From the NCBI RefSeq assembly GCF_004803505.1, contig NZ_SSWH01000005.1, positions 124,001 through 188,000 on the forward strand: a stretch of DNA of 64,000 bases, written 5' to 3'. Below the pieces are notes generated by a model, which saw only the letters and a list, made by a program, of their open reading frames with translations, was not told where the DNA came from and ran no database searches. The translations under genes were made by a program, and so were the position numbers. Of this stretch, positions 26,692 through 34,069 are shown in pieces. The stretch's first letter is position 1, and each line of letters starts with the position of its first letter. The DNA comes from Arthrobacter echini (GTDB lineage Bacteria > Actinomycetota > Actinomycetes > Actinomycetales > Micrococcaceae).

Positions 26692-29600
26692 ATGTCCGTA
26701 TCCTCCCCGCCTGACGCGTCCTCCGTCGCTGTGTCTGCCGCTGCGCCCGATCCGGCGCAGCAGGTGGTGCTCGAGCGGCTGGCTGCGGCCGGGATCGACG
26801 CCGACAGCTCGCCCCGGCGCCTGGCGGAGTACTCCTACGATGCCTCCAACTATCGTGTCCCGCCGCTCGCCGTGGTGTTCCCGCGGTCGACGGAGGACGT
26901 GGTGGCGACGCTGACGGTATGCAGGGAAACCGGGACACCGCTGATCAGCCGCGGCGGTGGCACGTCCATGGCGGGCAACGCGATCGGTCCCGGCGTGGTG
27001 CTCGACTTCTCACGGCACCTGACCCGGATCCACAGGGTCGATGAAGCGGCAGGCACGGTGTCCGTGGACCCCGGCGTCGTGCTCGCCGTGCTGTCCCGAG
27101 AGGTGGAACACGCCACCGGGAACCGCTGCACGTTCGCCCCGGATCCGTCGTCCAGGACCCGCGCCACGGTAGGCGGTTCGCTGGGCAACGACGCCTGCGG
27201 CAACCACTCCGTGCGCTACGGCCGCACCTCGGACCACGTGGTGGAGCTCGACGTCGTCTCCGCCGACGGCGCGCGCCTCACCGCCACGGCCACCGGACTG
27301 CGTGCCACGCACCCGGAGGACGGCTTCGCCGCAGCCCGTGCTGCCACCCTCACCACCTCCCTCAAGGAGCTCGCCCACCGCAACCTGGCAGGATTCCGGA
27401 CCGAGCTGGGACGCATCCCGAGGCAGGTCTCGGGGTACCACCTTGCCAACCTGCTGCCGGAGAACGGCTTCGACGTGGCCCGTGCCCTGGTGGGTTCGGA
27501 GGGCACCTGCGTGATCGTGGTCGGTGCCCGCATGAAGCTCGTGCCCAAGCCGGCCAGCGCACTGCTGGTCTGCCTCGGCTACGCGGACGTGGTGGAGGCC
27601 GCACGGGACATCGGAACCATCCTGGAGTTCTCCCCGGCAGCCGTCGAGGGCATCGACGAGGCGATCGTGGACACCATGCGGTTCCGCCGTGGTGAGGACG
27701 CGGTGCTCGGTCTGCCGGACGGCAGGGCCTGGCTGTACGTGGATCTCGACGGTGAGGATCCCGCCGCCGTGGAGGCCGAGGCCGGGCGCCTCCTGGCCCG
27801 GCTCCGGGAGAACGGCCGCCTCGTGGAGGGCCGACCGGTTCCCGACGCGGTCGAGCGCGCCTCCCTCTGGAGGGTCCGCGAGGACGGCGCCGGGCTGTCG
27901 TCCCGCCTCTCCACCGGCGGCGAGTCGTGGCCCGGCTGGGAGGACTCCGCCGTCGCGCCGGAGAACCTCGCCGATTACCTCTCCGACGTGCGCGATCTCC
28001 TCGACGGCTACGGCCTTCGAGGCGTCATGTACGGGCACTTCGGGGCCGGCTGCATGCACATCCGCATCACCTACGATCTGCGCACAGAGGAGGGCCGCGA
28101 GGTCTTCCGGCAATTCTCGGACGCGGCGGCCCGGCTGGTGGTCCGGCACGGCGGCTCGCTCTCCGGCGAACACGGGGACGGGCGGGCCCGCTCCCAGCTG
28201 CTGCCCCTGATGTACTCGCCTTCCATGCTGGAGGCCTTCGGCGCCTACCGCCGGCTGTGGGATCCCGCCGGAGTCCTCAACCCGGGCTCTCTCACGGACC
28301 CTGACCCGCTGGACGCGAACCTGGCCCTGGACGGTGTGCCGCAGCGCGCATGGCGGACCAGCTTCGATCTGCGGCCGCTGCACTCCGGCGGAGGATCCGC
28401 CGTCGAGACGGACGATTCCGCGGACGAGGGTGGCAGCGGCACGGATCCGTGGGTCCACGCCGTCCAGGCCTGCATCGGCGTGGGACGCTGCCGCGCCGAC
28501 TCCGGCGGCGTGATGTGCCCCAGTTACCGGGCCACGGGGGACGAGAAGGATTCCACCCGCGGCCGTGCCCGCGTCCTGCAGGACATGGTCCGCGGCGCCC
28601 GCACCGTGGAGGAGGGCTGGAAGTCCGAGGAGGTCCGGGAGGCCCTGGACCTCTGCCTGTCGTGCAAGGCCTGCTCGAGCGACTGCCCTACGGGTGTGGA
28701 CATGGCCGGCTACAAATCCGAGTTCTTCGACCACTACTACCGGGGCCGGCTGCGGCCGCTCTCGCACTTCTCCCTGGGCTGGTTGCCGCGATGGCTCAAG
28801 CTCACCGGCCGCGTTGCACCGCTCGTCAACGCCGTGCTGGCCACGCCGCTCGGGAAACTGGCTGCCCTGCTCGGCGGCCTCACCACAGCGCGTGCCCTGC
28901 CGCGGTTCGCCGGTGGCGCAGAATGGCGCGGGGAGGTCGCCGCGGCCGGCGTGGTGATGCCGCGACGGCAGTGGGGAGGCAGGAGGCGCGACGGCGAAGC
29001 ACGCCGGGCTTCCGCCGTCGATCCCGCGACGGACGGTGTGGTCCTGTTCGTGGACACCTTCACGCGCGGCTTCCGCCCCGAGGTGGCCGGTGCTGCGGCC
29101 CGTGTCCTCACGGATGCGGGGGAGCGCACCGAATGCTCGGCGGACGCGTGCTGCGGCCTGACCTGGATCTCCACGGGCCAGCTGGACACCGCGAAGCGAC
29201 TGCTGGGCAATGCCGCCGAGGCGCTCGACGACGGCACGGACCGTCCGATCGTGGTTGTGGAACCCAGCTGCGCGGCGGCGCTTCGGAAGGACCTGCCCGA
29301 ACTGGTCCACACCGACCAGGCGCGGCGCGTCGCGGCCAGGGTGTGCAGCTTCGCCGCGCACATCGACCAGCTCGGGCGTGCCGGCTGGACACCCGCTCCG
29401 GCGAAGCCGCTGCCCGACCGCGTGGTGCTGCAGACGCACTGCCACGAATACTCCGTATTCGGTGCCGGCACGCAGAAAGCCGCACTGACCACCGTCGGTA
29501 TCACCGACGTCGTTGACGCCACCGGCTGCTGCGGCGTGGCAGGGAACTTCGGCTTCGAGAAGGACCACTACGAGGTGAGCATGCTCGTCGCGGAGCAGGC

Positions 29601-29826
29601 CCTGGCTCCGGCTCTTCGCAGCACCGGTGGGGACGCCGTGGTACTGACCGACGGCTTCTCCTGCGCCATGCAGGTCCAGCAGCTCGACGGCGAGCGTCAG
29701 GGCCATCACCTCGCCCAGCTGCTCGACCCGGGAACCAGCAAGGGTGGCGCACCCGATCCCGACCAGCACACCTGGCCGCCCGGTCGCGGCCCCGATTCCA
29801 CGCCTCATCACGCAAAGGACTCCTGA
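26692..29826 (+). CDS. FAD-linked oxidase fused to 4Fe-4S ferredoxin / CCG domains (D-lactate dehydrogenase-like)
   Basis: 1044 residues. Residues 40-560 form an FAD-binding-4 oxidase (SRGGGTSMAGNAIGPGVVLDF, GGSLGNDACGNHSVRYG, SGEHGDGRARS, WDPAGVLNPGS). Residues 585-680 carry two Fe-S motifs: CIGVGRCRADSG..MCPSYR and CLSCKACSSDCPTGVDM. The C-terminal third has two CCG-type motifs (CCGLTWI and CCGVAGNFG). This YdiJ/Dld3 layout oxidises D-2-hydroxyacids and passes electrons onward, probably to the quinone pool. It starts 8 bases after the aminotransferase gene and is followed one base later by the aldehyde dehydrogenase gene, a tight operon. The exact hydroxyacid is unknown. Confidence 0.88.
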   Translation: MSVSSPPDASSVAVSAAAPDPAQQVVLERLAAAGIDADSSPRRLAEYSYDASNYRVPPLAVVFPRSTEDVVATLTVCRETGTPLISRGGGTSMAGNAIGPGVVLDFSRHLTRIHRVDEAAGTVSVDPGVVLAVLSREVEHATGNRCTFAPDPSSRTRATVGGSLGNDACGNHSVRYGRTSDHVVELDVVSADGARLTATATGLRATHPEDGFAAARAATLTTSLKELAHRNLAGFRTELGRIPRQVSGYHLANLLPENGFDVARALVGSEGTCVIVVGARMKLVPKPASALLVCLGYADVVEAARDIGTILEFSPAAVEGIDEAIVDTMRFRRGEDAVLGLPDGRAWLYVDLDGEDPAAVEAEAGRLLARLRENGRLVEGRPVPDAVERASLWRVREDGAGLSSRLSTGGESWPGWEDSAVAPENLADYLSDVRDLLDGYGLRGVMYGHFGAGCMHIRITYDLRTEEGREVFRQFSDAAARLVVRHGGSLSGEHGDGRARSQLLPLMYSPSMLEAFGAYRRLWDPAGVLNPGSLTDPDPLDANLALDGVPQRAWRTSFDLRPLHSGGGSAVETDDSADEGGSGTDPWVHAVQACIGVGRCRADSGGVMCPSYRATGDEKDSTRGRARVLQDMVRGARTVEEGWKSEEVREALDLCLSCKACSSDCPTGVDMAGYKSEFFDHYYRGRLRPLSHFSLGWLPRWLKLTGRVAPLVNAVLATPLGKLAALLGGLTTARALPRFAGGAEWRGEVAAAGVVMPRRQWGGRRRDGEARRASAVDPATDGVVLFVDTFTRGFRPEVAGAAARVLTDAGERTECSADACCGLTWISTGQLDTAKRLLGNAAEALDDGTDRPIVVVEPSCAAALRKDLPELVHTDQARRVAARVCSFAAHIDQLGRAGWTPAPAKPLPDRVVLQTHCHEYSVFGAGTQKAALTTVGITDVVDATGCCGVAGNFGFEKDHYEVSMLVAEQALAPALRSTGGDAVVLTDGFSCAMQVQQLDGERQGHHLAQLLDPGTSKGGAPDPDQHTWPPGRGPDSTPHHAKDS

Positions 29827-29827
29827 T

Positions 29828-31321
29828 ATGACAACCCCGACCACCAGCACCGCCGGGACCTCACAGCAGGCGCTCGACGCGATCTCCCGTGTCAGCACCG
29901 GCCTGTTCATCGACGGCGAATGGGCCGAAGCAGCTTCCGGCAAACGGTTCAACGTCGTCAATCCCGCCACCGAGGAGGTCATCGCCAGTGTGGCCGACGG
30001 CGGTCCGGACGATGCGCAGCGCGCCATCGAGACCGCCGGCCGCGTGCAGCAGGAGTGGGCGAGGACGGCCCCTCGGGAGCGCAGCGAGATCCTGCGCCGC
30101 GCCTACGACCTGATCATGGCCCGCCAGGACGATCTGGCCCTGATCATGACCACCGAGATGGGCAAGCCCTTCGCGGAGGCCAGGGGCGAGGTCGCCTACG
30201 CGGCAGAGTTCTTCCGCTGGTTCTCCGAAGAGGCGGTGCGGATCGGCGGTGACCTCACCAGCACGGGTGACGGCAGGAACCGGATCCTCGTCTCGAAGGA
30301 ACCCGTGGGCCCCTGCGTGCTGATCACGCCCTGGAACTTCCCGCTGGCGATGGGCACCCGCAAGATCGGCCCCGCGATCGCTGCCGGCTGCACCATGGTG
30401 TTCAAGCCCGCGAACCTCACCCCGCTGTCGTCCCTCGCGCTGGTGGACATCCTCGTCGAGGCAGGCCTGCCCAGGGGCGTGCTCAATGTCGTCTGCACCA
30501 CCAAGGCCTCGGATGTCGTGACGCCCTGGATGGCGAGCGGCATTGCCCGCAAGGTCAGCTTCACCGGCTCCACCGCGGTGGGTGTCCTGCTCCTGCAGCA
30601 GGCAGCCCAGCACGTGATGCGGTCCTCAATGGAACTGGGTGGGAACGCTCCGTTCATCGTGTTCGAGGACGCGGACCTGGACCGCGCTGTGGAAGGCGCC
30701 GTGGCCGCCAAGATGCGGAACATGGGTGAGGCCTGCACCGCCGCCAACCGACTGTTCGTCCAGCGACCGGTCGCCGATGAATTCGCCCGTCGGCTCGGCG
30801 CGCGCCTGAGCCGGCTGTCGGTGGGCGACGGCGCCGAGCCCGGTACCGACGTCGGGCCCCTGGTGGAGGAGAAGGCGCTCACCAAGGTGCAGGAGCTGGT
30901 GGGCGACGCCGTGTCCAGGGGCGCCACCGTGGTCTGCGGCGGCTCCCGACCTGAGCGCCCCGGCTACTTCTACACCCCCACCGTGCTCTCCGGCGTCGAT
31001 CCGGGATCCGACCTGATGAGCCAGGAGATCTTCGGCCCGGTGGCACCGGTGGTGCCCTTCGACACGGAGGAGGACGTTGTCCGCCTGGCCAACGACACCC
31101 CGTGGGGCCTGGTGGGTTACCTCTTCACGCAGGACGTGGACCGAGGCTTCCGGGTCGGAGACGCGCTCGAGGTGGGCATGGTGGGCCTCAATACAGGCAT
31201 CGTCTCCAATCCTGCCGCGCCCTTCGGCGGAATCAAGGCCTCCGGGCTCGGACGTGAGGGCGGTCGCGTGGGAATCGAGGAATTCCTCGAGACCAAGTAC
31301 ATGGCCATGCCGCGCAGCTGA
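29828..31321 (+). CDS. semialdehyde dehydrogenase (GabD/DoeC-like)
   Basis: 497 residues from the ATG at 29828, one base after the preceding stop. Motifs: GLFIDGEWAEAASGKRF, TPWNFPLAMGTRKIGPA, FTGSTAVG, catalytic Glu in MELGGNAPF, catalytic Cys in NMGEACTAANRLF and PFGGIKASGLGREGG. The sequence is most like NAD(P)-dependent succinate-semialdehyde dehydrogenases. In the proposed pathway it would oxidise aspartate semialdehyde to aspartate (DoeC role). It is the third gene of the rightward operon and precedes the transporter gene. Confidence 0.88.
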   Translation: MTTPTTSTAGTSQQALDAISRVSTGLFIDGEWAEAASGKRFNVVNPATEEVIASVADGGPDDAQRAIETAGRVQQEWARTAPRERSEILRRAYDLIMARQDDLALIMTTEMGKPFAEARGEVAYAAEFFRWFSEEAVRIGGDLTSTGDGRNRILVSKEPVGPCVLITPWNFPLAMGTRKIGPAIAAGCTMVFKPANLTPLSSLALVDILVEAGLPRGVLNVVCTTKASDVVTPWMASGIARKVSFTGSTAVGVLLLQQAAQHVMRSSMELGGNAPFIVFEDADLDRAVEGAVAAKMRNMGEACTAANRLFVQRPVADEFARRLGARLSRLSVGDGAEPGTDVGPLVEEKALTKVQELVGDAVSRGATVVCGGSRPERPGYFYTPTVLSGVDPGSDLMSQEIFGPVAPVVPFDTEEDVVRLANDTPWGLVGYLFTQDVDRGFRVGDALEVGMVGLNTGIVSNPAAPFGGIKASGLGREGGRVGIEEFLETKYMAMPRS

Positions 31322-31391
31322 TGCCCGTGCTGCCGGACACCGAGATGGACCTCACTTTCCGACGAGAACCACCTACCCGAAGGACGAACCA

Positions 31392-32849
31392 ATGATGACC
31401 AGTCCCCAGCACGTGGATCAGACTCATCCGGAACTTCTTGCCGCGCCCGGCGAGGAGCCCGGCACCGAGGAGGGCAAGCGGTCACTCCACCGTTCCATCC
31501 TGGGTTCCGCCCTCGGTAACGCCGTCGAGTGGTTCGACTACGGAGTGTACGGCTACCTCACCATCTACATGGCCACCAACTTCTTCGGCTCCGCCGACGG
31601 CGACGGCGGCCTCGGCGTCACGCTCACCCTCGCCACCCTCGCGCTGTCCTTCCTGGTAAGGCCGTTGGGCGGCCTCATCCTCGGACCGCTCGGCGACAGG
31701 GTGGGGCGGCAGAAGGTCATGGTGCTCACCGTGACGATGATGACCGTGGCCACCGGCGCCATCGGCCTGCTGCCGACGCTGGACACGGTGGGCCTGCTCG
31801 CCCCGGCGCTGCTGCTGCTCTGCCGGCTGGTGCAGGGCTTCTCCGCGGGTGGCGAGTACGGGGGTGCTGCCGTGTACATGGCCGAGTGCGCTCCCGACCG
31901 GCGCCGCGGATTCTTCGGGTCCTTCCTGGAGTTCGGCACCACGGTGGGCTTCATCCTGGCGGCCGTGGTCTGCACGTCGCTGATCACCATCGTGGGGGAC
32001 CAGGGCATGGAGGACGGCTGGTGGCGTCTGCCGTTCCTGCTGACCATCCCGCTCGGCCTCACAGCACTGTGGATCAGGACCCGGCTGGTCGAGGCCCCGG
32101 TCTTCTCAGAGGCCTCGCAGCACCGGGAGACCGCCAAGTCGCCGATCCTGAACGTGCTGAGGAAGAACTGGCGCCAGATCTTGGTCCTGGCCGGCTTCGT
32201 GGTGCTGCTCAACGTGGCGTTCTACCTGATCCTCGGGTACATGCCCACCTACATGAGCAGCCAGCTCGGCCACAGCACGGCGCAGGGCAACTGGATGCTC
32301 GTGGCCATCATGGCGCTGATGCTCGTGGCCATACCGTTCGCGGGCAAGCTGTCCGATCGCGTGGGACGCAAGCCGCTGCTGCTCGTGGCCGCCGCCGGGT
32401 ACACGCTGCTGTCAGTGCCCGCGATCATGCTGCTGGGCACGTCGAGCCTGATCCTGCGGTTCATCGGCCTGGCGGCACTCGGGCTGCTGCTGGTGATCCT
32501 GGTGTCGTCGGTGTCCTCGACGCTTCCGGCACTGTTCCCCACGGCGGTGCGGTACACGGGCTTCGCGATCGGCTACAACTTCTCCACCGCATTCTTCGCC
32601 GGGCCGTCGCAGACCGTGGCCAACCAGCTGATCGAGACCACCGGGAACCAGCTGGTACCCGGGTGGTACATGGCCATCGCCGGCGCGATCGGCCTCGTGA
32701 GCGTCCTGTGCATGCGGGAGACCGCGCAGGCCACCCTTCGCGGTGAGGAGCTTCCGGGTCTGCCCGAGTCCGTCGGCTTCCCGAAGCGCGGCTACGTGGA
32801 GGCAAACCGTGTGGACGCCGAGACGCGCCGCGCGAGCTTCGTGAGCTGA
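31392..32849 (+). CDS. MFS metabolite:H+ symporter, ProP-like (compatible solute uptake)
   Basis: 485 residues with about 12 membrane helices. NAVEWFDYGVYGYL, FLVRPLGGLILGPLGDRVGRQKVM, LVQGFSAGGEYGGAAVYMAEC, DRRRGFFGSFLEFG and the mid-protein PFAGKLSDRVGRKPLL align closely with E. coli ProP as I recall it. ProP and its relatives import proline, betaine and ectoine with protons. The long C-terminal coiled coil of E. coli ProP is absent; the tail here is short (PESVGFPKRGYVEANR). It closes the rightward operon, 70 bases after the aldehyde dehydrogenase gene. Substrate by context: ectoine-type solute (inference). Confidence 0.85.
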   Translation: MMTSPQHVDQTHPELLAAPGEEPGTEEGKRSLHRSILGSALGNAVEWFDYGVYGYLTIYMATNFFGSADGDGGLGVTLTLATLALSFLVRPLGGLILGPLGDRVGRQKVMVLTVTMMTVATGAIGLLPTLDTVGLLAPALLLLCRLVQGFSAGGEYGGAAVYMAECAPDRRRGFFGSFLEFGTTVGFILAAVVCTSLITIVGDQGMEDGWWRLPFLLTIPLGLTALWIRTRLVEAPVFSEASQHRETAKSPILNVLRKNWRQILVLAGFVVLLNVAFYLILGYMPTYMSSQLGHSTAQGNWMLVAIMALMLVAIPFAGKLSDRVGRKPLLLVAAAGYTLLSVPAIMLLGTSSLILRFIGLAALGLLLVILVSSVSSTLPALFPTAVRYTGFAIGYNFSTAFFAGPSQTVANQLIETTGNQLVPGWYMAIAGAIGLVSVLCMRETAQATLRGEELPGLPESVGFPKRGYVEANRVDAETRRASFVS

Positions 32850-32853
32850 GTCT

Positions 32854-32890
32854 CGGGCTGAGCAGCTGGGTCGGCTGACCGCTGAGCCCG
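32854..32890 (+). terminator. hairpin after the transporter gene
   Basis: CGGGCTGAGC (32854-32863) pairs with GCTGAGCCCG (32881-32890) over 9 of 10 positions, 4 bases after the transporter stop. It probably ends the rightward operon. Confidence 0.5.
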
Positions 32891-32949
32891 CACGTGGAGG
32901 GCGGTCGCCTGGATCGGGCGGCCGTCCTCTGTTGTCTGCGGGTGCTGGG

Positions 32950-33085
32950 GCCCGGGTCTTCGGCTGGGCGGTTCCGACTGGGTGAAATCCGGGGTCTTTG
33001 CCGGGCGGATGCCTCCGAGGAACGGCGTGTCGTGCCGCGACACGGTGTCGGAGCGGTCAAAGCCCCGCGATTCGGCACCGGACAC
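32950..33085. repeat. dispersed palindromic repeat, copy D
   Basis: Inner perfect hairpin CGTGTCG (33026-33032) / CGACACG (33038-33044) with loop TGCCG. The block AATCCGGGGTCTTTG (32986-33000) is identical to copy C. The outer arm GGGGTCTTTG faces GTCAAAGCCCC. It lies in the 316-base gap between the transporter gene and the vapC remnant, at the left edge of the accessory island; nothing else is recognised in that gap. Confidence 0.7.
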
Positions 33086-33165
33086 CGGGCGTGGATCTCG
33101 AGGTGCTGCCAGTCATGCGGCGACTGGTGCTGGGAGGGCTGCTGTCCGTCGACCGTGCAGAGTAG

Positions 33166-33378
33166 GCTCGCGCCCACCTCGGCGATCTTCCTCTCCGTCG
33201 CGCACCTCACCTGCCACTTCTGGCACGGTGCTGGGAGCTTCGGCAGAACCTGACCACGTACGACGCGTCCTACGTGGCGCTCGCCGAGAAGCTGGAGGTT
33301 CTCCTGCCGACCGCGGACGCGCAGTTATCGCGTGCGCCAGGGACTCGATGCGAGGTGGAAGTGCTGCGCGCGGCTTGA
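33166..33378 (+). pseudogene. vapC (PIN-domain toxin) C-terminal remnant
   Basis: After an in-frame TAG the frame reads DLPLRRAPHLPLLARCWELR, then QNLTTYDASYVALAEKL and a final TADAQLSRAPGTRCEVEVL, the C-terminal half of a VapC toxin including the conserved TYDASYVALAE helix and the TADAQL Asp. The N-terminal half with the first catalytic Asp is missing and no vapB is found upstream. VapC proteins are Mg-dependent RNases. This is a relic, frequent at insertion-prone borders. Confidence 0.72.
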
Positions 33379-33384
33379 GGCTAT

Positions 33385-33442
33385 GCGCAGCGCACCCCTG
33401 GGTGCCGACGACGGCGGGCTGGCGTCCCTGGGTGCGCTGCGC
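33385..33442. repeat. long inverted repeat downstream of the vapC remnant
   Basis: GCGCAGCGCACCC (33385-33397) and GGGTGCGCTGCGC (33430-33442) form a perfect 13-bp stem with a 32-base loop; the left arm can also fold locally (GCACCC-CTG-GGTGC). It may be an old terminator or an end of a lost element. The rest of 33379-33637 shows no gene. Confidence 0.55.
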
Positions 33443-33637
33443 CCGCTGGGTCGGATCGGTTATTCGCACCGACCACCGTGATCGCACCAAATAGCCCAGT
33501 GTCATGTTGATTCTTAGCACCCGGGTTGCCACCCGTGCGGCGAGATTCGAGAGGATGCGACCCTCGGGAGTAGCTCTGTGAAGAAGTTGCGACGACGTGA
33601 GGCACGGGAGCGGTTCGCCGAGAGCTCGACGCGGAGG

Positions 33638-33957
33638 TCAGTCATCACCCGAGCACTCCGTCGGACTGGTTTTCTCCTCCGGCTCGTCGACCTCTGCGTA
33701 GAGACGCACGCCGGTGGCGCGCAGCATCTCGAAGAGCCGTTCAATGAGCAGTCCGGGCTTGCCCTGTTCCATCTCCCAACCCACTTCGGGCCGATGCCGA
33801 GCTGTTCGGCCAACTGTCGCTGGCTCAGCCCCTGGAGCATGCGCCCCTGCTGAAGCATGCGGCCGAGGGCTTCGGCGTTTCGAACCCGTGCTCGCAGTGG
33901 CATCCCTTGGTCCACCTCGGTGAAGTCGATATCGAAGTCAACCAAAATCGGCGGCAC
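33638..33957 (-). pseudogene. HipB-like XRE/HTH regulator, frameshifted
   Basis: The minus strand reads RNAEALGRMLQQGRMLQGLS, then QRQLAEQLGIGPKWVG, a clean Cro/C1 helix-turn-helix, then breaks at a run that lacks one G (near 33775). In the neighbouring frame the protein resumes as EMEQGKPGLLIERLFEMLRA, TGVRLYAEVDEPEEKTS and stops at 33638. The W-V-x-E-M-E-Q-G-K-P signature is that of HipB-type antitoxins. No hipA gene follows. A sequencing error would also explain the shift, but the neighbouring vapC relic favours decay. Confidence 0.7.
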
Positions 33958-34069
33958 AAGTGACGTCAGCGGCCGTGTCTCTGTTGCCTCGGCGTGATCT
34001 GTCGCACCTTCGTACTACGCTGTCCCCAGCGATGCGGCGAACGCCACCGCAGGGGACATAGGGGACATC

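Noticed and set aside
27010-30027. A 1005-codon open frame antisense to the FAD/Fe-S oxidoreductase gene
   Set aside because: It mirrors a gene with strong motifs on the other strand; its translation is rich in Gly/Ala/Arg/His with no domain. Long antisense frames are normal at this G+C.
33514-33637. Extension of the HTH regulator frame to 33514
   Set aside because: Beyond the frameshift the residues become Arg/Ser-rich; the neighbouring frame gives a proper HipB-like continuation that stops at 33638.
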